From Neptunitalea chrysea (GTDB lineage Bacteria > Bacteroidota > Bacteroidia > Flavobacteriales > Flavobacteriaceae): DNA of 64,000 nt. Where the stretch lies: assembly GCF_027924145.1 (NCBI RefSeq), contig NZ_BRVP01000011.1, forward strand, positions 1 to 64,000, in the 5' to 3' direction. Position 1 is the stretch's first letter. Each line of letters starts with the position of its first letter. The notes below the pieces were generated by a model. That model saw only the letters and a program-made list of their open reading frames with translations, searched no databases and was not told the DNA's origin. Shown one piece after another: positions 1 through 9,378 of the stretch. Made by a program: the position numbers and the translations under genes.

Positions 1-264
1 CACATCAAGTTTACACATTTCCTCGAATTTTGTAAAGTCGTGGACAAATCCTAAATGGATAACAGCATCTGAAGCGGCAGCTCCCGATTTTAAACTTTCA
101 AAATCATTTAAATCTCCGTGGTGTGCTTCAGCTCCGGCAGCAATCAGTTTGTTCACTGATGCTTCCGAACGAGCTAATCCCAAAACTTGGTGTCCATTCG
201 CTAATAATTCCTGTACTACGGCAGTTCCTACGAAACCTGTAGCGCCTGTAACAAATACTTTCAT
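1..264 (-). CDS. NAD(P)-dependent epimerase/SDR-type protein, C-terminus outside window
   Basis: The start codon is at 264 and 88 codons are visible before the window edge. The N-terminus begins [17 protein letters not shown], the glycine-rich Rossmann motif (TGxxGxxG) of extended or atypical SDRs of the NmrA/epimerase type. An acidic residue in GDLNDFESL follows at the usual place near the second strand-helix unit. The protein probably reduces or binds a small carbonyl substrate using NAD(P)H in the cytoplasm. A 21-bp direct repeat lies 61 bp upstream of the start. Substrate and full length cannot be judged from this piece. Confidence 0.85.
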   Translation of the reverse strand, partial: MKVFVTGATGFVGTAVVQELLANGHQVLGLARSEASVNKLIAAGAEAHHGDLNDFESLKSGAAASDAVIHLGFVHDFTKFEEMCKLDV

Positions 265-324
265 TTTGATATATTTTTTTATATAAATTAATGAAGCAAA
301 GTTCAGGTTTCGAATCTCTACTCC

Positions 325-357
325 TGTAGCCGAAAAGTATTTTCTTGTAGCCGAAAA
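325..357 (-). promoter_or_regulatory. 21-bp-spaced direct repeat, likely AraC-type operator
   Basis: Two identical 12-mers, TGTAGCCGAAAA on the plus strand, sit at 325-336 and 346-357, exactly 21 bp apart (two helical turns on the same face). They lie upstream of the minus-strand SDR-type gene starting at 264 and behind the AraC gene ending at 369. A TTTG-containing -7-like box (GAACTTTG on the minus strand) lies between repeat and start. Direct half-sites about 21 bp apart are the classic AraC-dimer arrangement. The assignment is an inference. Confidence 0.55.
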
Positions 358-368
358 ATTATAACAGT

Positions 369-1283
369 TTAATTAAAAGACTGTCTGAACTCCAAGGGAG
401 AAAAATTTGTCTTTGTCTTAAAAAGTTTGCTGAACGATTGTGAATGTTCAAAACCTAATTCGTATGCAATTTCTGAAACGGAAAGATTTGTCGTTGATAA
501 TTTTTCTTTGGCTCTTTCTATAATTGCGTTCTGAATATATTGTTGTGTGTTCAGTCCTGTCAGGGAACGCAACATATCACTCAAGTAACGTTGCGAAAGC
601 TTCAATTCTGTACTGACATATTTTACAGATGGTAATCCGTCTTTCAGACGGTTTTCTTCTTCAAAATAGTTGTTTAAAAGTTTGTCCAAAGAAGTTATGA
701 TCTCGTGATTGATTGCTTTTCTTGTAATAAATTGCCTATTGTAAAAACGATTGCTGTAATTTAGTAGTAATTCTATTTGCGACACCAAAACATCTTGGCT
801 GAAATGGTCAATATTGTTGTCTAGTTCGTTGGCTATTGTAGTAAATAAATTAGCTATAATTTCTTTTTCTTTTGCCGATAAAAACAAGGCTTCTGAAACA
901 TCGTAAGAGAAAAATCCGTATTGATTTATTGTTTTTCCTAATGAATAATTTCGGATAAAGTCAGGATGAAAATACAAAGCAATACCTTCATAGCTTTCTA
1001 GGTCTTCTGGCGAAAAAACGATTTGTTTCGGTTTCAAAAATGCCAATCCGCCTTCCTCAAAATCGTAATATCCTTGTCCGTATTTTATGTATCCTGTGAA
1101 TGTAGGTTTAAAGGAAATTTTGTAAAAATCAAGACTTACTTTATGCCCTCTTGGAAACATTTCAATCGAAACATTATTATAGTCAACCAATGCAATCAAT
1201 GGGTGCAATGGTGCAGGAAGTCCCAATAACCGCACCAATTGCGATATACTTTTAATGTGATTGATGTTAGATTGTTGTTCCAT
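369..1283 (-). CDS. AraC family transcriptional regulator
   Basis: This 304-residue protein has an N-terminal cupin-like sensing region (about 1-190) and a C-terminal double helix-turn-helix (about 205-304). The AraC signature is visible as [22 protein letters not shown], split here as [15 protein letters not shown] and QSFSKLF, followed by the terminal FRQSFN. It is the last gene of a minus-strand unit: aldo-keto reductase, SDR, then this regulator, with an 18-bp gap to the SDR. It is clearly paralogous to the AraC genes at 11070, 13611 and 17211. It probably regulates its own upstream reductases through the 21-bp repeat at 3107. The inducer is unknown. Confidence 0.93.
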   Translation of the reverse strand: MEQQSNINHIKSISQLVRLLGLPAPLHPLIALVDYNNVSIEMFPRGHKVSLDFYKISFKPTFTGYIKYGQGYYDFEEGGLAFLKPKQIVFSPEDLESYEGIALYFHPDFIRNYSLGKTINQYGFFSYDVSEALFLSAKEKEIIANLFTTIANELDNNIDHFSQDVLVSQIELLLNYSNRFYNRQFITRKAINHEIITSLDKLLNNYFEEENRLKDGLPSVKYVSTELKLSQRYLSDMLRSLTGLNTQQYIQNAIIERAKEKLSTTNLSVSEIAYELGFEHSQSFSKLFKTKTNFSPLEFRQSFN

Positions 1284-1301
1284 TTTTCTTTACGAATTTA
1301 A

Positions 1302-2042
1302 TCAATTTTGTTTTGACGGGCGAATAACAATATCGCCAATTTCAACGTTGTCTGGTTGACTTATTGCATAAATCACAGCATTGGCAATTGCTATGGGATC
1401 TATGGCTATTTGTTCCATTCCTTTTTGAATAGCTGTTTTTACTTCTTCATTTTTTATGTTGTTCGCAAAATCTGTTTTCACAAATCCGGGCGAAATGCCT
1501 GTAATGCGTATCTTTCCGTTTGACTCTTGACGAAACGCTTCTGCAATAGTGCGGATTGCATTTTTAGTTCCTGCATAAACGCCTTGCATTGGGACAATCT
1601 TTATTCCTGAAGTTGAAATGATATTGACGATATGTCCTGACTGCTGTTGTTTAAAAATGGGAATTGCTGCCGCCATCCCATACAAAACGCCTTTGAGGTT
1701 AATGTCAATCATTTCTTCCCAACCGTCAATATCCAATTCGTCAATGCGGCTTAATTGACTGACACCTGCGTTGTTTACAATGACATCTAATTTTCCAGAA
1801 TGCTCAACTGTGGTATTGACCAACCGAACTAGACCGGTTTTATGCTTCACATCAGTTTGAACAAAGGTAGCTTCACCACCTTTGCTTTTAATTTCTTCAA
1901 CAAGTTCTTGCAATTGTTCTGTTCGTCTTGCACCCAAAACAACCTTTGCACCATTTTTTGCTAATTCTATGGCGATGGCTTTACCCATTCCACTGCTTGC
2001 ACCTGTAATGGCTACAACTTTCCCTTTAATATTTTGCATCAT
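1302..2042 (-). CDS. Classical SDR family oxidoreductase
   Basis: At 246 residues this is a normal-length classical short-chain dehydrogenase. It shows the nucleotide-binding TGASSGMG motif near residue 14, the NNAG motif (VNNAGVSQ), a catalytic serine in IISTSG and the YxxxK pair in VYAGTKNA. ARRTEQ after the second strand suggests an NADP preference through the arginine pair. It starts 9 bp after the aldo-keto reductase stop and lies 18 bp before the AraC gene, so the three are probably one transcript. The role is most likely reduction of an aldehyde, ketone or quinone-like compound; the substrate cannot be deduced. Confidence 0.92.
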   Translation of the reverse strand: MMQNIKGKVVAITGASSGMGKAIAIELAKNGAKVVLGARRTEQLQELVEEIKSKGGEATFVQTDVKHKTGLVRLVNTTVEHSGKLDVIVNNAGVSQLSRIDELDIDGWEEMIDINLKGVLYGMAAAIPIFKQQQSGHIVNIISTSGIKIVPMQGVYAGTKNAIRTIAEAFRQESNGKIRITGISPGFVKTDFANNIKNEEVKTAIQKGMEQIAIDPIAIANAVIYAISQPDNVEIGDIVIRPSKQN

Positions 2043-2051
2043 TATTAGTTT

Positions 2052-3044
<993 letters not shown>

Positions 3045-3106
3045 TTAATTGTTTCTAAAACTAACTTAATTTCAAGTGCAAATTTCTCTATTGTCGTGCT
3101 ATGAAA

Positions 3107-3138
3107 AGTAGTTAGGTTGGTAATTATTGTAGTTAGAT
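3107..3138 (-). promoter_or_regulatory. 21-bp-spaced direct repeat upstream of aldo/keto reductase
   Basis: On the plus strand AGTAGTTAGGT (3107-3117) and TGTAGTTAGAT (3128-3138) are near-identical and start exactly 21 bp apart. Their core resembles the TGTAG-type repeats at 325 and 4007. They lie 72 bp or more upstream of the reductase start at 3035, with the shared TTTGCACTTGAAAT promoter segment in between. Likely a binding site for the AraC regulator encoded at the end of this operon. Confidence 0.55.
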
Positions 3139-3149
3139 TTTCAAATGTT

Positions 3150-3953
3150 TTAAACACTGTAAATTAGTCCGCTACCTTTATCTAACGATTTGATCGTTGC
3201 CATATCATCAGCAAACAACTCAAAGTCAAATACATTGAAATTTTCATTCATCCTTTCCCTATTTGCTGATTTTGGAATAGCAACGACGTCTCTTTGAATT
3301 AACCATCGTAGCACCACTTGGCCAATGCTCTTATTATATTTGCTTGAAAGTACTTTTAACAGTTCATTATTAAACAGATTATTTTTACCCTGGGCAAAGG
3401 GTGCCCAAGACTCCAACTGTATGCCCTGAGATTTCAAAGCTTTCTCCATTTCTATTTTCTGGGAAAATGGATGTGTCTCCACTTGATTGACTGCTGGTAT
3501 CACACTATGCTGCTTCACTAAATCTGAAATCTGATTTATATTAAAATTACTTACACCGATCGCCCTTATTTTACCTTCTTTGTATAATTCTTCCATTGCT
3601 TTCCAAGAAGAATTTACGTCTCCCTGCGGAAGATGAATTAAGTAGAGATCGATATAATCAAGCTGCATTTTCTTTAACGAAGCTTCAAAAGTGCGCTTTG
3701 TATTTTCATAGCCGGGAGCCTCTGGCAAAAACTTTGTGGTCACAAAAATTTCTTCCCGTTTGACATTACTTTTTTTAATCGCTTTGCCTACTGATTCCTC
3801 ATTATGATATGCAGCAGCTGTGTCTATCAGTCTATAGCCAATGTTTAAAGCATTAAGCACAGACTTCTCGCACTCTGAACCGTTTCTAAGCAAGTAGGTG
3901 CCAAAACCAAGCAGTGGCATCTTTACTCCATTGTTTAATATTAGATTTTTCAT
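3150..3953 (-). CDS. Aldo/keto reductase (2,5-diketogluconate-reductase type)
   Basis: This 267-residue AKR has the typical N-terminus (ILNNGVKMPLLGFGTY) and the catalytic residues D and Y in LIDTAAAYHNEES, K in VTTKFLPE and H in YLIHLPQG. The C-terminal IPKSANRERMNEN matches the NADPH phosphate-binding loop of AKR5-type enzymes. It appears monocistronic. Its own 21-bp direct repeat is at 4007-4038, and it shares a promoter segment with the other reductase at 3035. There is no AraC gene directly behind it, so it may be controlled by a regulator from a neighbouring module. Substrate unknown. Confidence 0.94.
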   Translation of the reverse strand: MKNLILNNGVKMPLLGFGTYLLRNGSECEKSVLNALNIGYRLIDTAAAYHNEESVGKAIKKSNVKREEIFVTTKFLPEAPGYENTKRTFEASLKKMQLDYIDLYLIHLPQGDVNSSWKAMEELYKEGKIRAIGVSNFNINQISDLVKQHSVIPAVNQVETHPFSQKIEMEKALKSQGIQLESWAPFAQGKNNLFNNELLKVLSSKYNKSIGQVVLRWLIQRDVVAIPKSANRERMNENFNVFDFELFADDMATIKSLDKGSGLIYSV

Positions 3954-4006
3954 TTTTGCATTGACTAAATTTCAAGTGCAAAGTTCTTAATAGTCTTCCG
4001 ATAAAA

Positions 4007-4038
4007 TGTATCCGAATTGGTAGGTGTTGTAGTCAAAT
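4007..4038 (-). promoter_or_regulatory. 21-bp-spaced direct repeat upstream of second aldo/keto reductase
   Basis: TGTATCCGAAT (4007-4017) and TGTAGTCAAAT (4028-4038) on the plus strand start exactly 21 bp apart, 54 bp and more upstream of the start codon at 3953. The TGTAnnC(G/A)AA core matches the repeat at 325-357. Likely an AraC-type operator; the binding protein is not identified. Confidence 0.55.
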
Positions 4039-4186
4039 TGTACAGAATGGTGAATAGGCCTGGTCGTTCGGTTTGTCTTGTAGGTTGAGTGTCGTGTTGC
4101 CATTGCCACTAACTTGTCATAAGCCTCAAAAAGTCAACATTATCCAATTAATTTAGTATGGCCATTAGAGTCTTTTCACTTTTCCA

Positions 4187-5770
4187 TCATTTGAAAATCG
4201 ACCTCGCCTCGTAATAAATTAGCTCAAAATTAGCTTCTAAATCTGCCAATGAAAACGGTTTTGTCCTTTTTGCAAGTTCACGATGAATCTTCTGTAAGTT
4301 AAACTGAACTTTCTCATCCTTTCCATCGGCATACGTAATAAACTCGCCCTGCTTCAAACGAAAGAAAATATCTGACCTTATTTTTGGAATTTCCTTTTCC
4401 CCTGTGGTAATCCGTGTATCAAAATCGAGGCTATGACCACGGCTTACGCTCTTTGTTGAGTCTTTTATAATCTCAAAAAAACGTTCGTAATATTTTGCAG
4501 TGTCCGGGTCATTTACCTTTCCAAAAAATTGATAGGAAAGATTGCTCAATATCGCTTTGCTTGCCTTATCACCATACATCATATCATTCTGTATTTTGTC
4601 CTGCATCACGTAAACTGTAGATATCCCATAGCTCCGCAATGTTGCCGGAATACGGTGCATATTCAACAAACGGATGGTTGGTGCTTCTTCCATTAAAAGG
4701 AATGAAGGTTCAGAATTCCTCACACTCATTTGTTTGGTGATGGTATGGACAATGGTAGCAATGACTGGTGAATAGGAAGTCTCAAATTTTGGATTGTTAA
4801 CGATTGAAATTACCGCTGGATTTTCTTCACTATTGATATTGAGTGGGACTTCATCTGCGGACAACGCCATAAAAATCCGTTGTGTGCTGATCCTTTTCAA
4901 TGCATTGGCCAAGGTGCTTTTTACACCAGCGGTTTGCCGTTCCGAATCTTTCCCGCTTATAAATGCGTCTGCCATTGCCCGCGATGTCGTATTGGTTTCC
5001 AGAAACTGTATCAGGCTGTCGGTGTCCAGATATTGATAAATGGCAATTAAATGCGGCAGGGTGCAGAATTGGGGATAGTATGTTTTGAGTTTCCAAATCA
5101 ATCCACCGATCAAACCTTCTGCAGCATCATTGAAAAATTTGGTCGTGCCGGTCGTTCCAGATTCCCGTTGCTCTAAAAGGTTCTCTATCAACACCCGGGA
5201 AACCTCATTGACGCTTTCCTCGTTCTCCAAATAGCGAGGTGCAATTGGATTGACCCGATGGATTATTTTATCAAAGGAAATAACCTTAAACGGAATATGC
5301 CCATCCTTAAAAAGCGGATACGCCATTTCCGTTAGTTCAAAATCCTTGTAATCGTGGATGATACCACAAAACCCTTCTTTCCGGAAATGTTTCAGGAATC
5401 CATACACTACACTTTCGGTCTTTCCGCTTCCCGCAGAACCGATGACGGATGCACCTCGCTTGATATTGTCAAGCTTGAAGTTTCCTTTCGTAGTTTCAAA
5501 ATTAACTTGATATCGGTCGTCACCATTTTTTGGTCTTTCTTTTTTATGCAAGAAAACATACAATGTTGTATTGATTAGCAAAAGTGGACAGACCACATTC
5601 AGCAACACTAAAACCAAACCGTTCCAATGCTGTAAAAAATAAGCTAGCATACACAGCATAAGGCTGCTCAGCGCAAATGCATATCTTGATAGTTGATATA
5701 ATCCATAAAATAGCATACTGGCCAAGCCAATAATAACGAGAGCGGTAAAAAGGTTGTCTATATACATCAT
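4187..5770 (-). CDS. TraG/VirD4-like coupling ATPase, BfmC/MobC-type mobilization protein
   Basis: The 527-residue protein has two or three N-terminal membrane segments (about 7-75) and then a P-loop ATPase domain. Walker A is GSAGSGKT at 111-118 and a Walker B-like strand is FLLMEEAP near residue 355. This layout matches coupling proteins that dock a relaxase-DNA complex to a type IV secretion channel, of the short kind found in Bacteroidetes mobilizable elements. The gene starts 7 bp after the relaxase gene stop on the same strand, so the two are coupled. It contains no secretion channel genes nearby, so transfer would need a helper element. Confidence 0.85.
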   Translation of the reverse strand: MMYIDNLFTALVIIGLASMLFYGLYQLSRYAFALSSLMLCMLAYFLQHWNGLVLVLLNVVCPLLLINTTLYVFLHKKERPKNGDDRYQVNFETTKGNFKLDNIKRGASVIGSAGSGKTESVVYGFLKHFRKEGFCGIIHDYKDFELTEMAYPLFKDGHIPFKVISFDKIIHRVNPIAPRYLENEESVNEVSRVLIENLLEQRESGTTGTTKFFNDAAEGLIGGLIWKLKTYYPQFCTLPHLIAIYQYLDTDSLIQFLETNTTSRAMADAFISGKDSERQTAGVKSTLANALKRISTQRIFMALSADEVPLNINSEENPAVISIVNNPKFETSYSPVIATIVHTITKQMSVRNSEPSFLLMEEAPTIRLLNMHRIPATLRSYGISTVYVMQDKIQNDMMYGDKASKAILSNLSYQFFGKVNDPDTAKYYERFFEIIKDSTKSVSRGHSLDFDTRITTGEKEIPKIRSDIFFRLKQGEFITYADGKDEKVQFNLQKIHRELAKRTKPFSLADLEANFELIYYEARSIFK

Positions 5771-5777
5771 ACTCGAA

Positions 5778-6809
5778 TTAGATTCCTATGGAACTTGATT
5801 TGATGGCCATTTCCACGCCACGGCGTAGTCGGTTAAATACCTTCATTGCCAATTGCGCCTGTGACACTGGAATGCTTGGTAGCATTGGAACACCGCTTTC
5901 CTTCATCATTTTAAAAGCAATTGCCTTTTCATTGGTGGGCAATTTCATCAGCGATGCAAAATAGATTTTCGGATTCTTGACGAAATCCTTTCTTGCCTTG
6001 TAGGTCTCGGCGAAGTTTCGTTGATAGCCAAAAGTCCTATCAAAGGTCTTTTCCGCACGCTCAAAAAACTGGTCTCGGTCAAAGCCACGTTTTACACTCT
6101 TACCGTGCATCTCTACTTCTGATGCTTTATGTTTGCTCCCTGGTGAAAGGCTAAACGTATTGGATGCGTCCTTTCGGCTTACGATGATATGGATATGGCT
6201 TTGGTTTCCCGCCTTTGGAATCCCCTGGACAATCCGCTCCCCATCCTGTTGGTGCGGGGCTTCCTTTTCCAATCGGTCAATTTTCTTCTGCAAAAGTTTG
6301 CTATTGCCTTCAGCCCGTCCTTCTTCAATACTTCTGATTTCAGTTTTAAGCTGAAGGATTTTCGTTGCATAAGGCTGGTTTTCCTTGATCTGCCAATCCG
6401 TTCCCTTAAAGGTGCGTTGGTGTTCTATTTTCGCGTAATATTTTATATCATCAATGGTAATGGGTCTTCCGTTGATTTCACGGTTAAAGGATGCCACATA
6501 ATCCTTCATCAGTTCACGGGTGTACCTTTTTAAATCTTCGCTACTGTTCTGTAACCGGTTCAGTTCATCTTTGGAAGGGCTGACCGTTATGGAATAAAAT
6601 TTCGGTTCGGTCTTTTTGAGTTTACCACCATTGCCATCGATATCCTTTACCACTTCTTCGGCTGAAATCTTATCGCCATATTGATTGAAAAAGCGTTCCA
6701 TTTCTTCCTGTTCCATGCCTTGGTTTTCCTTCTCCAGATAACCCACAAAATCGCCTGAACTTTGTGCATAATTCCCTCCCAGTTTTTGAGGTGTAATGGT
6801 GATATACAT
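5778..6809 (-). CDS. MobB/DUF5712-type relaxase-like mobilization protein
   Basis: The 343-residue protein begins MYITITPQKLGGNYAQSSG, as in the DUF5712 proteins of flavobacterial mobilizable elements. A His-x-His strand, SHIHIIVSRKD, near residue 205 resembles the metal-binding three-His motif of relaxases. The N-terminal tyrosines (Y2, Y14) are candidates for the nicking residue but cannot be assigned by eye. The gene lies 16 bp after the BfmA-like gene and 7 bp before the coupling protein gene. The set therefore looks like a BfmA-BfmB-BfmC mobilization operon. The relaxase role is inferred from family and context. Confidence 0.75.
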   Translation of the reverse strand: MYITITPQKLGGNYAQSSGDFVGYLEKENQGMEQEEMERFFNQYGDKISAEEVVKDIDGNGGKLKKTEPKFYSITVSPSKDELNRLQNSSEDLKRYTRELMKDYVASFNREINGRPITIDDIKYYAKIEHQRTFKGTDWQIKENQPYATKILQLKTEIRSIEEGRAEGNSKLLQKKIDRLEKEAPHQQDGERIVQGIPKAGNQSHIHIIVSRKDASNTFSLSPGSKHKASEVEMHGKSVKRGFDRDQFFERAEKTFDRTFGYQRNFAETYKARKDFVKNPKIYFASLMKLPTNEKAIAFKMMKESGVPMLPSIPVSQAQLAMKVFNRLRRGVEMAIKSSSIGI

Positions 6810-6825
6810 AGCTCAAAAATTAGGG

Positions 6826-7200
6826 TTAGTTAGTATGGTTTTGCTTTTCCTGAAACCTTACTTTAGGCTTTTCTTCGAGCGTTTTCTTTTCCAAAATCAG
6901 GGGTTTCTTTTTGGGTTCTTCGGTCTGGAAAAGGGATTCAATCATTGCCACCGTGGGTTTGGTCTGGGTCTTTTCCATATCCCGCATGATGGCGATAACC
7001 GCATTGATACGTTTCTTTATGGAAGCTTCGATCGTCCTACCAGTAGGCCCTAATTTTTCCTTTGGGGAAATCTCGTTGTAAAAGAAAAAATCGAGCATTG
7101 TAGTCAATGCTTCGGTGTGTGATTTGAAATGTGTTCTTGAAAATTCCTGAAAACGTTTTGCCGTTTCCTTTTTGAACCTGATGCCAATAAATGAGTCCAT
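6826..7200 (-). CDS. BfmA/BtgA-like mobilization accessory protein
   Basis: The 124-residue basic protein starts MDSFIGIRFKKETAKRFQEF, resembling the ribbon-helix-helix-like start of BfmA/BtgA family proteins that bind oriT and help the relaxase. The C-terminal half is lysine- and glutamate-rich (EEPKKKPLILEKK), probably flexible. It is the first gene of the mobilization operon. Two copies of the partial palindrome ATTTGTCGCAAAT lie within 65 bp upstream of the start and are candidate binding sites. Confidence 0.75.
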   Translation of the reverse strand: MDSFIGIRFKKETAKRFQEFSRTHFKSHTEALTTMLDFFFYNEISPKEKLGPTGRTIEASIKKRINAVIAIMRDMEKTQTKPTVAMIESLFQTEEPKKKPLILEKKTLEEKPKVRFQEKQNHTN

Positions 7201-7553
7201 AATTCGCCGATTTGTCGCAAATCCTTCCCTAAAAATGGGCGTTCACAGGGCATTTGTCGCAAATTGTAGGAGGTCGAGAATTTTGTCTTTTTTCAAATTG
7301 TTGAATATCAGTGATTTGAAAACAAAAAGGAGTGCTAAACATCGCATCGCGTGTTACCCTCTTGCTACTCCTTTTCGTTCGCCCCAGGCGAACAAAATTC
7401 CGTACAATCTGGCTAAAAAGCCAATTGCCATTTTGAGGAAAATAATTTCCTGTTATATACTATTTCGATGGGTACGGTTATCGGCGAAAGTAAAAAATGG
7501 ATAACCCTACATAAATTTGAATGCTGAATTTCAGCGAAATAAAGACACAAAAA
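7201..7553. other. Non-coding leader of mobilization genes, candidate oriT/operator region
   Basis: No gene is visible. ATTTGTCGCAAAT occurs at 7210-7222 and 7252-7264, 42 bp apart. It is a near palindrome with a TCG centre. A 7-bp stem GTTCGCC/GGCGAAC with a 3-nt loop lies at 7377-7393, and an outer pairing AAAGGAGT/ACTCCTTT encloses about 7327-7375. Clustered inverted repeats directly upstream of a BfmA-relaxase operon are where oriT is usually found; no nick site can be named. Confidence 0.4.
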
Positions 7554-8090
7554 TTAAATCATCGACTTCAAAAATGATGACAATAAATGGTCAATCTCTT
7601 GTAACATATTTTTATCTGTAATAGAACCGTCTAGATTGACTTTCCCTTTGGCACCTTGAATAAGTAGTCTTGATTCAAGTGGAATTTTAGCTTCTATAGT
7701 TTCAAGTATCAAACCCAAAGATTCGAATGCCTTTTCCCCAGATGCTGAGGCAACAATTATCGCAACGGGTTTGTTGGCAAATAGTCTTGTAGAAACGTTC
7801 CATTCAATAGCATTTTTCAAACTTCCGGGAAGGCTAAAAATATACTCAGGCGTACAAAATAGAATACCATCGGATTTTTCAATTTTTTCCCTGAATTGAA
7901 AGACTTCCTTTGGAAGATGATCATCATCTAATTCAGTATTAAAATGAGGCAACTTATCTACGCCATCGTAAATTTCGATATCCAAAATATCGCTAAATTT
8001 TCCAGCTATAAATTCTAGAATTTTTTGATTTGTAGCGTTCTTTCTTGTGCTTCCCGAAATGGCTAGAATTTTCTTTTTATTGATTGACAT
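7554..8090 (-). CDS. NADPH-dependent FMN reductase family protein
   Basis: The flavodoxin-like fold is shown by ILAISGSTRKNATNQ at the N-terminus (FMN phosphate loop), followed by ILFCTPEYIFSLPGSLKNAI, which matches the flavin-binding TPEYN-type loop of YieF/ChrR-like reductases. I chose the ATG at 8090 because the family begins two or three residues before this strand. An upstream ATG at 8111 would add a non-conserved MLFKFYF. With this start the protein has 178 residues. It likely reduces FMN or quinones with NADPH, a redox function fitting the nearby reductase modules. Confidence 0.88.
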   Translation of the reverse strand: MSINKKKILAISGSTRKNATNQKILEFIAGKFSDILDIEIYDGVDKLPHFNTELDDDHLPKEVFQFREKIEKSDGILFCTPEYIFSLPGSLKNAIEWNVSTRLFANKPVAIIVASASGEKAFESLGLILETIEAKIPLESRLLIQGAKGKVNLDGSITDKNMLQEIDHLLSSFLKSMI

Positions 8091-8192
8091 GAAATAAAAT
8101 TTGAATAGCAATTTGCAATTTAAAATTCATCTTTTTGAACAATTCCAATTGATAATGATTATTGGAGAATAGTCATTAAATGCGTAATACGT

Positions 8193-8228
8193 AAACTGAC
8201 ACCTCTAAAAACTTAGAGGTGTCAGTTT
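8193..8228 (+). terminator. Strong hairpin with plus-strand T-tract
   Basis: A perfect 15-bp stem (8193-8207 with 8214-8228, AAACTGACACCTCTA and its complement) with a 6-nt loop is followed by a T-rich run at 8230-8237. It would terminate plus-strand transcription, but no plus-strand gene ends here and both neighbours are on the minus strand. Confidence 0.5.
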
Positions 8229-8242
8229 GCTTTTTTTGAAAA

Positions 8243-8440
8243 TTAGATATGGAATACAAATTTATAAGAATACAAATTTCGCAATGCTTCTTCGGCTATC
8301 GTTGTTTCAAAACAGGTGTGATTTTCCCTTACGTATTTGCGGATAGCATCCCCAAATTTTCGTTCCACATCTTTTTTGGAATTTTCCAAAAGTCAGGCTT
8401 GAGCCTCTTCGCTCAAGGCGGTAAAATTGAGATATACCAT
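8243..8440 (-). pseudogene. Small conserved-type gene interrupted by in-frame TGA
   Basis: Starting 10 bp after the RadC-like gene, an ATG at 8440 opens MVYLNFTALSEEAQA and meets TGA at 8393-8395. The same frame continues without further stop for 49 codons: LLENSKKDVERKFGDAIRKY, then REN, through EEALRNLYSYKFVFHI to TAA at 8243. The reading suggests a single small protein of about 65 residues encoded behind radC-like genes in related elements, now broken by one nonsense change (for example CGA or AGA to TGA). A sequencing error is the other possibility. The function is unknown. Confidence 0.55.
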
Positions 8441-8450
8441 AGCTTTGAAT

Positions 8451-8900
8451 TTAAAGGATTCCGTTATCTGCAAAACTGTAATAATCGCCATCAGGGGTCA
8501 ATATCAAATGGTCCAAAACTTTGATATCAAGTAGCTCCCCTGCATTTTTGATTTTTTGGGTCAGGGTTTTATCCGCTTCACTGGGCTTTAAAGTACCGCT
8601 TGGGTGGTTGTGCAGTAAAATAACTGCTGTGGTCAAACTTTTTAAGAGTACGGCAAACAGGATGCGGACATCCACTAAAGTGCCTGTAATACCGCCATTG
8701 GAAACCTCACAAATGCCTTTTACCTTATTGGCATTGTTGAGCAACATAATTTTAAAGGTCTCCTGCAATTCAATTGTTTCTTTGTTCCATTGGCTATAGG
8801 CTAAGTCGGCAGCACTTTGGGAACAGGTTATTTTGGGAAGCGAATTTGCTTTTAAACTTCCGCTGTAACTTATCGCTATTTCATTAACTTTGCTTTTCAT
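8451..8900 (-). CDS. RadC-like JAB/MPN domain protein
   Basis: The JAMM metal-binding signature is clear: ILLHNHPSGTLKPSEADKTL contains HxHPSG followed 10-11 residues later by D. The chosen start is the ATG at 8900 (MKSKVNEIAISYSG). An upstream ATG at 8942 overlaps the terminator hairpin of ssb and is unlikely. At 149 residues it is the short RadC-like form, lacking the N-terminal helix-hairpin-helix domain, common on Bacteroidetes mobile elements. The presumed hydrolase substrate is unknown, and no DNA repair role should be assumed. Confidence 0.9.
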   Translation of the reverse strand: MKSKVNEIAISYSGSLKANSLPKITCSQSAADLAYSQWNKETIELQETFKIMLLNNANKVKGICEVSNGGITGTLVDVRILFAVLLKSLTTAVILLHNHPSGTLKPSEADKTLTQKIKNAGELLDIKVLDHLILTPDGDYYSFADNGIL

Positions 8901-8930
8901 TGTTAACTTATTAATTGGGTTAATAATTAA

Positions 8931-8964
8931 AAGAGGGCGCAACTTTCGATGGGAACGCCCTCTT
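8931..8964 (-). terminator. Intrinsic terminator downstream of ssb
   Basis: A 9-bp stem AAGAGGGCG (8931-8939) pairs with CGCCCTCTT (8956-8964), with a short T-run following on the minus strand. It sits 13 bp after the ssb stop codon and just before the RadC-like gene. Confidence 0.7.
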
Positions 8965-8976
8965 AAATTTTAAGGT

Positions 8977-9321
8977 TTACTTATCGCTTTTACTGCCAAG
9001 TAATAGAATTTCATTGGCTTCAACCTCGGTGACATAGCGTTGGTTTCCGTCATCGGTGGTATAGGTACGGGTTCTCAATTTTCCCGTGATGGCTATTTCC
9101 TTTCCCTTACCTACATAATTTTCGATAATCTCGGCTGTCTTGCCCCAAGCTACAACGGTGTGCCAGTCGGTTGACTGTACCTTTTCGCCCTTGTTGTTCT
9201 TGTAGTGTTCATTTGTAGCGATTGAAAAACGGGCTACTTTTTTACCGCTTTCAAGGTTGGTAGTGGTCGGTTCCTGTCCAACGTTTCCGATTAACTGTAC
9301 GTGATTTTTTAGAGTACTCAT
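8977..9321 (-). CDS. ssb: Single-stranded DNA-binding protein
   Basis: The 114-residue OB-fold protein has the SSB pattern: LIGNVGQEPTTTNLESGKKV near the N-terminus, FSIATNEHYKN, then WHTVVAWGKTAEI and GKGKEIAITGKLRTRTYTT. It lacks the glycine/proline-rich linker and acidic DDDIPF-type C-terminal tail of chromosomal SSB, ending in LLLGSKSDK. This short form is typical of plasmids and conjugative elements. It would coat transferred or replicating single strands. It is followed by a hairpin terminator and then the RadC-like gene. Confidence 0.93.
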   Translation of the reverse strand: MSTLKNHVQLIGNVGQEPTTTNLESGKKVARFSIATNEHYKNNKGEKVQSTDWHTVVAWGKTAEIIENYVGKGKEIAITGKLRTRTYTTDDGNQRYVTEVEANEILLLGSKSDK

Positions 9322-9378
9322 AATAAAAGAATTAAAGATTAATTAAAATACCATCTGAACGATTCAGACAGTTTGCGT

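Noticed and set aside
601-620. ATTCTGTACT within the AraC gene as the missing left arm site of a third element
   Set aside because: It is a single copy within coding sequence without an att core or terminator next to it.
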